DNA from: DAOULY01 sp034414595
GTDB lineage: Bacteria; Chloroflexota; Dehalococcoidia; SZUA-161; JAUWZY01
Direction of reading: 5' to 3'
Assembly (NCBI GenBank): GCA_034414595.1
Contig: DAOULY010000011.1
Span: 1-64,000, forward strand
Length of the DNA stretch: 64,000 bases
A program made the position numbers and the translations under genes. Positions 18,622 to 26,037 of the stretch are shown here, piece by piece. The stretch's first letter is position 1, and each line of letters starts with the position of its first letter. The notes under the pieces were generated by a model, which saw only the letters and a list, made by a program, of their open reading frames with translations, did no database searches and was not told the DNA's origin.

Positions 18622-19287
18622 GTGGGACAGATAAGAGTGCTGATCGTGGATGACCACCCGGTGGCCCGCGAGGGGTTTCGCACCATGCTGTCAACTGACC
18701 CAGGTGTAGAAGTGGTGGGTGAGGCCAGCGACGGTCTGGAGGCAGTGGCAGTGGCAGCAGAAAAGGAGCCGGATGTGGTGCTAATGGATATCCGTATGCC
18801 TAACATGGATGGCATAGAGGCCACACGGCACATTAAAGCTCAACGCCCGTCCATAGCAATCATCGTGCTCACCATATACGATAACGATGCCTACGTTGTC
18901 GATGCCGTGCAAGCAGGGGCCAGTGGATATTTGTTGAAGGACGCTTCCCGGGACCTGCTGACTCACACTATCCGAGCGGTGAATAGCGGTGGGACTCTGA
19001 TAAAGACGAGTCTTTTGTACGAGGCTATCTGCGGGCTCATTGGTTCTGCTGCCAAACGCGGCAGGAGAGGATCGAATGGAGCCACCCCCTTAGACCAATT
19101 GACCGCCAGGGAGCAGGAGGTGCTGCAGCTTGTGGCAAATGGAGGCACCAATAGGGATATCGCCGGTGAGCTTGGTGTTGCTGAAGACACCGTCAAGAAG
19201 CACGTGCAAAACATCATCTCCAAGCTCGGTGCCGCTGACCGCACCGAGGCCGCAGCCAAGGCAATGCGTGCCGGGCTCATCCAATAG
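18622..19287 (+). CDS. NarL/LuxR-family response regulator
   Basis: 221 residues from a GTG with GAGGGGGA ahead. The receiver domain has the acidic pair in VLIVDDHPVAREG, phospho-acceptor Asp56 in VVLMDIRMPNMDG, and the conserved Lys in YLLKDAS. The C-terminal LuxR-type HTH is LTAREQEVLQLVANGGTNRD...VKKHVQNIISKL. It is the partner of the kinase just upstream. The next gene is the riboswitch-led gas vesicle operon, so that operon or the two neighbouring promoters are natural candidate targets (inference). Confidence 0.95.
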   Translation: MGQIRVLIVDDHPVAREGFRTMLSTDPGVEVVGEASDGLEAVAVAAEKEPDVVLMDIRMPNMDGIEATRHIKAQRPSIAIIVLTIYDNDAYVVDAVQAGASGYLLKDASRDLLTHTIRAVNSGGTLIKTSLLYEAICGLIGSAAKRGRRGSNGATPLDQLTAREQEVLQLVANGGTNRDIAGELGVAEDTVKKHVQNIISKLGAADRTEAAAKAMRAGLIQ

Positions 19288-19330
19288 GTAGCTGCTTCTG
19301 TCGCTTATCTTTCCCCGGGCAGTCATCAAT

Positions 19331-19356
19331 CTGTCACATGCAGAAGCATGTGACAG
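19331..19356 (+). terminator. Perfect hairpin after the response regulator
   Basis: CTGTCACATGC and GCATGTGACAG form an 11-bp stem with an AGAA loop, 44 bp after the stop codon. No U-tract follows, so it may act as an RNA 3' end or a protein-binding dyad rather than a classical terminator. Confidence 0.5.
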
Positions 19357-19520
19357 TGTAAGAACAGTCCAGTATTATAGTACCAGAACCTTATTGCCAT
19401 TACTTTATTACTAACATAGCCCCCGACTCAAAATGACTTTCTTACCAGTACTATAGTGGCAGGCCTTGCTACCATGAGAGTAATACTCATCTGGGGAGTA
19501 AAGAATACCACTAACAGGGC

Positions 19521-19551
19521 TTGCAGACCGCCTGAATGGCTCTGATAGAAT
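19521..19551 (+). promoter_or_regulatory. Extended -10 promoter for the gas vesicle operon
   Basis: TGATAGAAT (an extended -10, hexamer 19546-19551) lies about 40 bp before the aptamer. TTGCAG at 19521-19526 is a weaker -35 with a long 19-bp spacer. The -10 hexamer TAGAAT is the same as at the other two riboswitches. Confidence 0.6.
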
Positions 19552-19590
19552 GGGGTTGCAGTAGATTTTGTCTCCTTCTCACAAAGGGAG

Positions 19591-19678
19591 AGGCGATAAA
19601 GGCAAACCTATCGAAAGATAGGGGCGCAAAGCCACAAGTCTAAGGTCCCAAAGGAACTATGATGGTTGGGCTGCCGCT
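19591..19678 (+). ncRNA. Class I c-di-GMP (GEMM) riboswitch aptamer, copy 3, in the gvp leader
   Basis: Contains AGGCG, GGCAAACC, a perfect stem with a GAAA loop (CTATCGAAAGATAG), GCGCAAAGCC, AAGTCTAAGGT, GATGGTTGGGCTGCCGCT. All core blocks and the G before CAAACC are present. It is followed 17 nt later by a strong terminator and then by gvpA. Confidence 0.93.
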
Positions 19679-19694
19679 AATGAACGAATTCAGT

Positions 19695-19746
19695 GAACGT
19701 GCTTTCTGGAGTGCTTCTCTCGGAAAGCACGTTCCTTTTCCTTCTC
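19695..19746 (+). terminator. Leader terminator of the gas vesicle operon
   Basis: GAACGTGCTTTC (19695-19706) and GAAAGCACGTTC (19723-19734) form a perfect 12-bp stem followed by CTTTTCCTTCTC. Placed between aptamer and gvpA, it is the expected expression platform. I see no clear antiterminator, so ON or OFF cannot be decided. Confidence 0.8.
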
Positions 19747-19905
19747 GGACCCTCAGAAATAGGAAGGTTGCCTTGTCGATACTGCAAGAGTATTCCTATG
19801 TGCATGACGACCCTAGTGCTATGGCTCGGGGTGTGAGCAAGGGAGCCGCTCACGACCGTGCCCTTGACACCGGTTTACCTGTTACAAAAGAAAGGAGGGG
19901 AGTGA

Positions 19906-20112
19906 ATGGCTGTTGAGAAGGCAGTTGCATCGTCCAGCCTCGCGGAAATTATTGACCGCATTCTGGACAAGGGCATCGTCATAGATGCCTGGGTGCGCGT
20001 CAGCCTGGTCGGAATCGAGATACTGGCCCTTGAGGGCAGAGTCACAGTCGCTGGCGTTGACACCTTCTTGAAGTATGCTGAGGCCGTGGGGCTGACGGCG
20101 GCCGCAGCCTAG
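19906..20112 (+). CDS. gvpA: Gas vesicle structural protein GvpA
   Basis: 68 residues, the normal size of the major rib protein that forms the hydrophobic gas vesicle wall. It carries the family signature SLAEIIDRILDKGIVIDAWVRV and the second strand-helix unit VGIEILALEGRVTVAGVDTFLKYAEAVG. GAAAGGAGGGG ahead of the ATG is the strongest ribosome binding site of the operon, as expected for the most abundant subunit. It is the first gene behind the riboswitch and terminator, and a structured 170-nt spacer separates it from the next gene. Confidence 0.97.
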   Translation: MAVEKAVASSSLAEIIDRILDKGIVIDAWVRVSLVGIEILALEGRVTVAGVDTFLKYAEAVGLTAAAA

Positions 20113-20141
20113 ACGTAGACCAAGATCACATGGAGCGTCTC

Positions 20142-20263
20142 GGGGTGACCACGCCTAAGCCCGACACGTGCAGCGGGCTCCCCCTGTCGGGTAAATCCGA
20201 GAAGACCTCTGTAACGTCCTGTCAAGGCGGAGGCGTGGTTGCCTGTTCTGGTGTGGTCACCCC
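20142..20263 (+). other. Structured spacer after gvpA with alternative pairings
   Basis: GGGGTGACCAC (20142-20152) pairs exactly with GTGGTCACCCC (20253-20263), but the overlapping ACCACGCC (20148-20155) also pairs exactly with GGCGTGGT (20232-20239). A separate stem CCCGACA/TGTCGGG (20160-20166, 20185-20191) lies inside. The two outer pairings exclude each other. It could stabilise gvpA mRNA or limit read-through to downstream genes. Confidence 0.5.
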
Positions 20264-20284
20264 AAGCGCAGAAGGGAGAACGAT

Positions 20285-21076
20285 ATGCCAACAAGGCAAG
20301 AAATGCGAAGTCTAGCTGAGGACATTGTCCACTCCTACGAGGATAGGATCGGCGAGATAGCACAGCTCAAAGAAACGGTGCAAACGCTCCGACAGATGGC
20401 TCACACGCTCCGAGAGGCAGCTAGCACAGAGATGAAGCAACTCCGAAGCTCCCGGCTGACCACGGCTAGGAAGCTGCGGTCTGATCTGTCCAAGAGCGCC
20501 GCTGAGATGAAGACCGCTGTGGGCACTCAGCTAAGGGAGCTGGATACTGCCCACCAGGCAATGGCTAGGCGACAGCGTGCTGACCTGGCTAAAGGCCACT
20601 CTGACCTGGCTAAAGGACACTCCGACCTGAGGAGCAATGTGGCCAGCCTATTGAGGGAAGTACATGCTGCCCACCAGACCATGGCCAAGCGACAGCGGAC
20701 TGACCTAGCTAAAGTGCACTCCGATCTTAAGCAGGATGTAGGCACCATGCTCAAGGGCTTCGACGCGGAACTCAAAGGGGTGCACGCTGCACACGCCGGC
20801 GCCCGGGATGAGTGGCGAAAAATGACCGCCACCATGCAGGCCAAAAGAGAGACAGCGGTGGCAGTAGCGCCTCCACCACCTACGGAGATAGCTGAGGAGG
20901 GGTCTGCACTTGGCAGTATGGTCTTTAAACACCTGGCAGACCATCCCGACGGCACCAGACTGGTGGAACTCGAACAGAGGTTTGGAGTAGCCCGCATTCA
21001 GATGGCAAGGATATTGAAGAGCTTGATGGGCGAAAACAGGGTGGAAAAGCAGGACCTTCTTTACTTCGCCGCATAG
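20285..21076 (+). CDS. GvpC-like protein with 33-residue repeats and a C-terminal winged-helix-like domain
   Basis: 263 residues, mostly helical. Three consecutive units of 33 residues align: 51-83, 84-123 (33 plus a 7-residue duplication AKGHSDL) and 124-156. Each has the core ARRQRADLAKGHSDL and ends in a hydrophobic Leu-Leu/Met-Leu, and a decayed fourth unit reaches about 186. Cyanobacterial GvpC, which clamps the outside of the vesicle, is also built of 33-residue helical repeats. After a Pro-rich linker (APPPPT) comes a small helix-turn-helix-like domain (about 208-263, LVELEQRFGVARIQMARILKSL). ATG has GGGAG ahead. Position after gvpA fits GvpC, but sequence similarity to known GvpC is not claimed. 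Confidence 0.65.
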   Translation: MPTRQEMRSLAEDIVHSYEDRIGEIAQLKETVQTLRQMAHTLREAASTEMKQLRSSRLTTARKLRSDLSKSAAEMKTAVGTQLRELDTAHQAMARRQRADLAKGHSDLAKGHSDLRSNVASLLREVHAAHQTMAKRQRTDLAKVHSDLKQDVGTMLKGFDAELKGVHAAHAGARDEWRKMTATMQAKRETAVAVAPPPPTEIAEEGSALGSMVFKHLADHPDGTRLVELEQRFGVARIQMARILKSLMGENRVEKQDLLYFAA

Positions 21077-21162
21077 AAGTATAGTCAGCTCTAAGGCCAG
21101 TACGCAGGTGCAAGCTGAGTTGCTAGGTCACCGCGTTGCGAGCAGAAAGTGAGGCAAGTCAT

Positions 21163-22149
21163 ATGGTAATCGAAGAGGTGGCTACCTTATTAGAGCCGCG
21201 CCCTCTGTCCAATTTCGTGGAGACCCCGTTTGTCAGGGGAATCGTGGAACGAGCCTTGGCTTACATTGCCTCCGGGTTTCCCGTCCACTTCAGGGGGACG
21301 TCGGGCACGGGTAAGACGACACTAGCCTTTCATGTCGCCAGCAAACTCGGCCGCCCGGTGGTCATGATCCACGGGGACGAGGAGTTCAGCACCTCGGACT
21401 TGGTAGGCAACGAGTATGGCTACCGCATGAACAAGGTAATCGACAACTTCATTCACTCGGTGCTCAAAACCGAGGAAGACATGAGCAAGAGATGGGTGGA
21501 CAACCGCCTCACCGTGGCCTGCAAGTACGGGTTCACTCTGATCTACGATGAGTTCACCCGGTCCCGCCCCGAGGCTAACAACTCGCTCCTCTCAGTGCTC
21601 CAAGAGAAAATGCTGGACATGCCAGCGGCCAGGAATGGGGATGGCTACCTCAGTGTCCACCCTGACTTCACTGCCATCTTTACCAGCAACCCGGAAGAGT
21701 ATGCCGGGGTCTACCGCAGCCAGGATGCCCTGCGCGACAGGATGGTGACCCTGGACCTGGATCACTTTGACGAGGAGACCGAGGTAGCCATAACCAAGAC
21801 CAAGTCCGGGCTTGACCGTAGCGATGCAGAGAAGATCGTGCGCGTCGTCCGGGGCCTGAGAGAGGCCGGAGTGTGTGAGTTTGCCCCGACTATACGTGGC
21901 TGCATCATGGTGGGCAAGGTGTTGAAGATGCAGGATGGCTCGGTGAATGCCACAAACGACTTCTTCAGGCAGCTATGCCTGGACATACTCACTTCGGAAT
22001 CCACCAGAGTGGGGAGCAGGGCTCAGACCAACAAAGTGAAGAAAGTAGTGAGCCAGCTCTTAGACCGATATTGTGGAGGGGGGATCGAGAATGTTGCGCG
22101 AAATGCAGGAAACAAGAGCAAGAGAATGCCAGTGCCAGCTGTGCGGTAG
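21163..22149 (+). CDS. gvpN: Gas vesicle ATPase GvpN
   Basis: 328 residues from the ATG at 21163 (GTGAGG ahead; an in-frame TTG at 21136 is less likely). A MoxR-type AAA+ domain has Walker A GTSGTGKTT near residue 45, the GvpN-typical GDEEFSTSDLVGNEYG and LIYDEFTRSRPEANN (Walker B) segments, and a sensor 1 region FTSNPEEYAG. GvpN is a conserved assembly factor needed for vesicles to grow to full size. The next small gene starts inside its 3' end. Confidence 0.95.
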   Translation: MVIEEVATLLEPRPLSNFVETPFVRGIVERALAYIASGFPVHFRGTSGTGKTTLAFHVASKLGRPVVMIHGDEEFSTSDLVGNEYGYRMNKVIDNFIHSVLKTEEDMSKRWVDNRLTVACKYGFTLIYDEFTRSRPEANNSLLSVLQEKMLDMPAARNGDGYLSVHPDFTAIFTSNPEEYAGVYRSQDALRDRMVTLDLDHFDEETEVAITKTKSGLDRSDAEKIVRVVRGLREAGVCEFAPTIRGCIMVGKVLKMQDGSVNATNDFFRQLCLDILTSESTRVGSRAQTNKVKKVVSQLLDRYCGGGIENVARNAGNKSKRMPVPAVR

Positions 22150-22306
22150 ACTCTTTACTAACTTGGCGCAGCTCCACCATCATCTGGCTGCTGAGCATTC
22201 TTTGAGGATGTCTCGGGACATTCGTACCATGTGCGTCATCCCGCAAAGTAAGCCAAGCAACACTTGGCATCGCCATTGGTACTGGGCTGAGAGGAGATGC
22301 CGATGA
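22091..22306 (+). CDS. Small C2H2 zinc-finger protein overlapping gvpN
   Basis: 71 residues from ATG 22091, with GGAGGGG seven bases ahead. It overlaps the end of gvpN by 59 bp in another frame. It contains a textbook C2H2 finger: CQLCGRLFTNLAQLHHHLAAEH (written here as C-x2-C, Phe and Leu core, then two His). Its stop overlaps the next ATG as ATGA, so three frames are tightly coupled. C2H2 fingers are rare in bacteria. Function unknown, and I do not know it as a Gvp family. Confidence 0.55.
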   Translation: MLREMQETRARECQCQLCGRLFTNLAQLHHHLAAEHSLRMSRDIRTMCVIPQSKPSNTWHRHWYWAERRCR

Positions 22307-22647
22307 AAGATGTTACCAGAGCCAAGGGCCTGGGTGACCTGAGAACGGTCACAACTCATCATATCCCTTCCAAGCAACCACGGAAAGGAACCACGTACCT
22401 TGATCTTTTTGCACTCAGTATGGAGCGGCAGAGGCTGGAACAGGAGCTGGCTGGCATTGAGCGCCGGAGACAACGCATCCTCGATCGCCTGTCAGAAGCC
22501 CAGAAGGATATGGATGAGCTGCTGAGTACAGCACAGCAGGAAAGGGAGGCGCAGAGTTCCTCTGTCAATCCCAGCCCAGGCCACTGCCAGAGAAAAGCAG
22601 GCAAGCAGGCAGGCCAACAATGGAAGAAGATAGCTGTCGGGTACTAG
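22303..22647 (+). CDS. Coiled-coil protein of the gas vesicle operon (GvpV-like position)
   Basis: 114 residues. Start chosen at ATG 22303, which overlaps the previous stop (ATGA) and has GGAG six bases ahead. An ATG six bases earlier is also in frame. The centre, YLDLFALSMERQRLEQELAGIERRRQRILDRL, is a coiled coil (quoted in part: SMERQRLEQELAGIERRRQ). Small coiled-coil proteins such as GvpV occur near gvpN in cyanobacterial clusters, so this may be an equivalent, but the match rests on shape rather than a firm motif. Confidence 0.6.
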   Translation: MKDVTRAKGLGDLRTVTTHHIPSKQPRKGTTYLDLFALSMERQRLEQELAGIERRRQRILDRLSEAQKDMDELLSTAQQEREAQSSSVNPSPGHCQRKAGKQAGQQWKKIAVGY

Positions 22648-22700
22648 GTGATGTTGCAAGGCCTTGACATCACTTGAGGTGAGGATAGAAAGCGAGACAT

Positions 22701-23183
22701 GTGAGCAGAACAGTGAACCGACCGGAAGGCAGCGAAGTGAGACAAGCCAGTAGGGCAGTTACTGCTGCAGCAAGAGAGGCCGTGGCCGAGGAAAAGGTCA
22801 GGATCGCCTGGAAGGGGGCTATGCAACCCTCTGTACTTGAGCTGGCAGCACAAGCAACCAAGGAGAGGAACGCTGTGGGGGAGCTTGGAATCTCACGCCA
22901 AGTGGACACATGTACCTTTCCCTTCCAGCAGGTGCGGCTCGGCGACGACGGCGCGGAAGTAGAGTCTGAGCTGTGCTGGAAGCACTGTAACCCACTGCCA
23001 GACAGGAGAACGGCAACAGTCGTGACAGGAAAAGCCAACACGGTAGGGGTATGCGCATTATCGCGGCGCCTGATGGCGATGGAGCGGGCAAGGGCGCTGG
23101 GCGAGAAACCGATGGACCTTCAGTCCTGGGCCCTTGAACTGGAAGCAAGACGATGGAGGGAAGAAAGAGCCGGGCGAAAGTAG
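22701..23183 (+). CDS. Hypothetical protein in the gas vesicle operon
   Basis: 160 residues from a GTG at 22701 with only a weak purine stretch ahead. Rich in Ala, Arg and Glu, with helical segments (VRQASRAVTAAAREAVAEEK, and LMAMERARALGEKPMDLQSW near the end) and a CWKHC pair in the middle. I do not recognise it. The start and even the reality of the gene are less certain than for its neighbours, but without it there would be a 600-bp hole in an otherwise compact operon. Confidence 0.45.
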   Translation: MSRTVNRPEGSEVRQASRAVTAAAREAVAEEKVRIAWKGAMQPSVLELAAQATKERNAVGELGISRQVDTCTFPFQQVRLGDDGAEVESELCWKHCNPLPDRRTATVVTGKANTVGVCALSRRLMAMERARALGEKPMDLQSWALELEARRWREERAGRK

Positions 23184-23251
23184 AGAGCTTGGCATCTCCT
23201 AATACCTAATAATAGCTTACTCACACTGGAAGGACTCTCAGAAAGTTGAAG

Positions 23252-23437
23252 ATGGCGAGGCGAGAAACACTAGCCCTTGGGTTTTTGCTCAGGAGAGGGC
23301 AGTCATGGCAGCATGCCAACAACATGCATCAAGCCATAGCTACGTACTTCATGCTGATGGAGTACTATCCCAAGGCCGCCGAAGGGCGCAGGGCTCAAGA
23401 ACAGTTGCTCGGCTTGGCCCAGCACCTTGAAGCATAG
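23252..23437 (+). CDS. Short TPR-like protein
   Basis: 61 residues from ATG 23252. The segment WQHANNMHQAIATYFMLMEYYP followed by GRRAQEQLLGLA (first part quoted: ANNMHQAIATYFMLMEYYP) looks like one and a half tetratricopeptide helices. The ribosome binding site is weak. Possibly a small adaptor within the gas vesicle operon. Function unknown. Confidence 0.5.
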   Translation: MARRETLALGFLLRRGQSWQHANNMHQAIATYFMLMEYYPKAAEGRRAQEQLLGLAQHLEA

Positions 23438-23534
23438 GGAAAAGAGCACATGGCAACATATATCTACAACCGTTTGACAGCGCTGTTGCAGCCGATGTAG
23501 CTGGGAACCAAATACTAGAAGTGGCAGGTGAGTT

Positions 23535-24578
23535 ATGGATGGAAAGTATCTCTACGGAATCATAAAAAACGGTGAGAATGCCACCCTGGACATCACTGGA
23601 CTTGGTCGCTCCAGTCCGGTGCGCATGATGGCCTATCGGGGTCTCGACTGCGTGCTTAGCGATTACTCAGGCGGGGAATTCAGCTCAATGCCAAAAGAGG
23701 AGGTGGTCCGGTGCCTGCTGGCCCACCAGGTAGTGGTGGAGCATGTTATGAGGAAGCACACAGTGCTTCCGGTGAAGTTCGGGACGGTGCTGGCCACCAG
23801 CGACGAAGTGCAAGAGCTTCTTTCCCAGGGTCGTCAGCAATTCGCTGGTGCCTTAACTTGGATAGCGGATAAAGTTGAGGTAGAGGTGGCTGCTACTTGG
23901 GACATAGCAAAGGTGATACGGGAGATCAGCACCGAGCCGGACATCGTGTGTGCCAGGGAAGCAATCATCAACGGGGCGGGGCAGCAGACCATCGAAGAGC
24001 GCATCCATTTGGGACAGATGGTGAAAGCAGCGATGGATAAGCGTCGGGACAGTTACCGGGAGCAAATGATAAGCTTCCTCCAGCCTGTAGCTGTTGATGT
24101 GCAACCTAACGTCCTGGCCTCCGATCAGATGGTAATGAACGTAGCCTTCCTGGTGGAGAAGGCGGGGCAAAAAGAGTTCGACAGTCGCGTGCGGCAGCTG
24201 AATGACCTTTTCCATGACCGGATCGACTTCCGCATTGTTGGACCTCTGCCACCCTATAGCTTCGCTACAGTGGAAGTAGCGAGGTTGAGCCTGGAGAAAA
24301 TCAAAGAGGCAAAGCATCTACTTCACCTGGGCAACGTTATATCAGAGCCTGAGGTCAGGAAGGGATACCGTCACACGGCGGCCGAAATCCACCCGGATCG
24401 CAATCCTGGTAACGAGCTGGCGAAGATGCAGTTCGCTAAAGTTCGCCAGGCAGCGGATCTGCTTATCAGTTATTGCCGGGGGCGTGCAGAATCAGGCGGC
24501 AATTTCTTTATTAACATAAGGCGGCAGAGAACTGAAGAGGTGCAGCATTTCCATCGTGCAGAATTCGTTGCAGTGTAG
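23535..24578 (+). CDS. GvpF/GvpL family protein fused to a C-terminal J-domain
   Basis: 347 residues. Residues 1-250 are GvpF/L: MDGKYLYGIIKNGENATLDI at the start, HTVLPVKFGTVLAT, and the closing VGPLPPYSFATVEV. GvpF/L are accessory proteins that bind GvpA before assembly. Residues about 258-318 form a J-domain: LLHLGNVISEPEVRKGYRHT, then the invariant HPD at 286-288 (EIHPDRNPGN), then FAKVRQAADLL. J-domains activate DnaK, and a dnaK gene sits in the same operon (28486). This suggests GvpA or other clients are handed directly to that DnaK. ATG has AGGTG ahead. Confidence 0.9.
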   Translation: MDGKYLYGIIKNGENATLDITGLGRSSPVRMMAYRGLDCVLSDYSGGEFSSMPKEEVVRCLLAHQVVVEHVMRKHTVLPVKFGTVLATSDEVQELLSQGRQQFAGALTWIADKVEVEVAATWDIAKVIREISTEPDIVCAREAIINGAGQQTIEERIHLGQMVKAAMDKRRDSYREQMISFLQPVAVDVQPNVLASDQMVMNVAFLVEKAGQKEFDSRVRQLNDLFHDRIDFRIVGPLPPYSFATVEVARLSLEKIKEAKHLLHLGNVISEPEVRKGYRHTAAEIHPDRNPGNELAKMQFAKVRQAADLLISYCRGRAESGGNFFINIRRQRTEEVQHFHRAEFVAV

Positions 24579-24588
24579 CGGAGAACAG

Positions 24589-25362
24589 ATGGCTGAACTT
24601 GGGAAATACCTTTATTGCATCATCTGCTGCCCGGAGGATCGCACCTTTGACGAGGTGGGGATAGGCGACGAGGCTGGCATGGTGCACACAGTGGCCGAGA
24701 AAGGACTTGCCCTAGTGGTCAGTGACTCACCAGCGCAGCAGTATGAGAGCACCCGCCAGAATATGATGGCCCATGAGAGGGTCCTGGAGAGAGTCATGAG
24801 GGAATTCACCATACTGCCGGTGAGATTCGGCACCGTTGCCGACTCCGGCTCTCCCTCGGAAGACATTCGAAATCTGTTGACGAACAGATTTGACGAGTTT
24901 CACAGGCTGCTGGAGGAACTGGAGGGCAGGGCCGAGTTGGGCCTCAAGGCTTTCTGGCGCGATGAAAAGGCTGTATTCGAGGAAATCGTGGCTGAGAACC
25001 CGGAGATAAGAAGGCTTCGCAATTCCCTCTCTGGGAAATCCCCTGGGGTGACCCAATTTGACAGAATACGTCTTGGGGAGATGGTCAAAGAAGCACTGAA
25101 TCGCAAGAGAGCCAGGGAGGCAGCTAAGATAATGCTGCCACTTCGCCGTGTTGCCCACAACATCCGAGAAAACGCCGTGTTGCTGGACAGGATGGTATTA
25201 AATGCAGCCTTCCTGGTCGACAGGGAGAAAGAGCCAGATTTTGATCAGGCTGTGAGCGAACTGGATGAAGAAATGGTTGAGCGGATAGCCTTCAAGTACG
25301 TCGGGCCGGCACCTCCGTGTAACTTCGTAAACATCGTGGTGAACTGGAAAGAACTAAGGTAA
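24589..25362 (+). CDS. Gas vesicle protein GvpF/GvpL, second copy
   Basis: 257 residues from ATG 24589 (GGAG six bases ahead). Its start lies 10 bases after the stop of the previous gvpF/L. It shows the family pattern: GKYLYCIICCPEDRTFDEVG, HERVLERVMREFTILPVRFG, LDRMVLNAAFLV and VGPAPPCNFVNIVV. It has no J-domain. Multiple F/L genes in one cluster are common, so assignment to F or L specifically is not possible from motifs. Confidence 0.95.
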   Translation: MAELGKYLYCIICCPEDRTFDEVGIGDEAGMVHTVAEKGLALVVSDSPAQQYESTRQNMMAHERVLERVMREFTILPVRFGTVADSGSPSEDIRNLLTNRFDEFHRLLEELEGRAELGLKAFWRDEKAVFEEIVAENPEIRRLRNSLSGKSPGVTQFDRIRLGEMVKEALNRKRAREAAKIMLPLRRVAHNIRENAVLLDRMVLNAAFLVDREKEPDFDQAVSELDEEMVERIAFKYVGPAPPCNFVNIVVNWKELR

Positions 25363-25371
25363 GGGAGAAAC

Positions 25372-25629
25372 ATGGGCTTGGTTTTTGATCTGCTGACAGC
25401 CCCTGTTTTAGGCCCGATAAGGGGTGTCCACTGGCTGGCCGAAAGAATGGATGAGGCAGCCATGAGCGAGATGCTGGACGAGGATCGGGTTCGGGGTGAA
25501 CTGCTGGAGCTTCAAGTTTGCTACGACCTCGGTGAGGTCAGTGAGGAGGAGTACGATGGGCAAGAAAGGGCTCTGATGGAACGTCTGAATGTCATCCGGA
25601 AAGCCAAGGCCGAGCGTGGTGACACATGA
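25372..25629 (+). CDS. gvpG: Gas vesicle protein GvpG
   Basis: 85 residues, the usual GvpG size. Signature: FDLLTAPVLGPIRGVHWLAE near the N-terminus and EEEYDGQERALMERLN near the C-terminus. Starts nine bases after gvpF/L with AAGGGAG ahead. GvpG is an essential accessory protein in other systems. Confidence 0.9.
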   Translation: MGLVFDLLTAPVLGPIRGVHWLAERMDEAAMSEMLDEDRVRGELLELQVCYDLGEVSEEEYDGQERALMERLNVIRKAKAERGDT

Positions 25630-25676
25630 CAAAGCTCGGTAAGGCAAAGGTACGAGAACCCAAAGGAGGGCGATCT

Positions 25677-25943
25677 ATGGATATGACAGGATTAGCTGAA
25701 CGGGCTAAGAGCCAGATGGCAGGGCTCACAGGGCTAAAGCCGATAGCAGTGACGGGAGCTTTCAGGGACGAGCAGGGGTGGCATATTGGCCTGGACATGC
25801 TGGAGATGTCCAGGATCCCTTCTGCCACCGATGTCCTGGGCGACTATGAGGTGCTAATGGATGAAAATGGCAATATTACGAGGTTTGAACGGAAGAGGAC
25901 CCGCCTTCGCGGCAAGCCCATGGAGCAACAAGAGACCCAATAA
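25677..25943 (+). CDS. gvpO: Gas vesicle protein GvpO
   Basis: 88 residues from ATG 25677, preceded by a strong AAAGGAGGG six bases ahead. An in-frame ATG at 25626, overlapping the gvpG stop as ATGA, would add 17 basic residues. The GvpO core is visible: GWHIGLDMLEMSRIPSATD, LGDYEVLMDENGNITRFERK and R-x-R near the end. Dual initiation is possible. Confidence 0.88.
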   Translation: MDMTGLAERAKSQMAGLTGLKPIAVTGAFRDEQGWHIGLDMLEMSRIPSATDVLGDYEVLMDENGNITRFERKRTRLRGKPMEQQETQ

Positions 25944-26037
25944 GGAGGGCTTGAGCCTCTGCCGAAGACGGCCTCGTCGGCATAGTGATCGAGGAGTTGC
26001 AACTCGCGGAGGCAGATTGTGAAAGGGGGAACTGGCT

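Noticed and set aside
22670..23041. Minus-strand frame opposite the hypothetical gene at 22701
   Set aside because: Low-complexity Ser/Pro composition and opposite to the direction of the operon.
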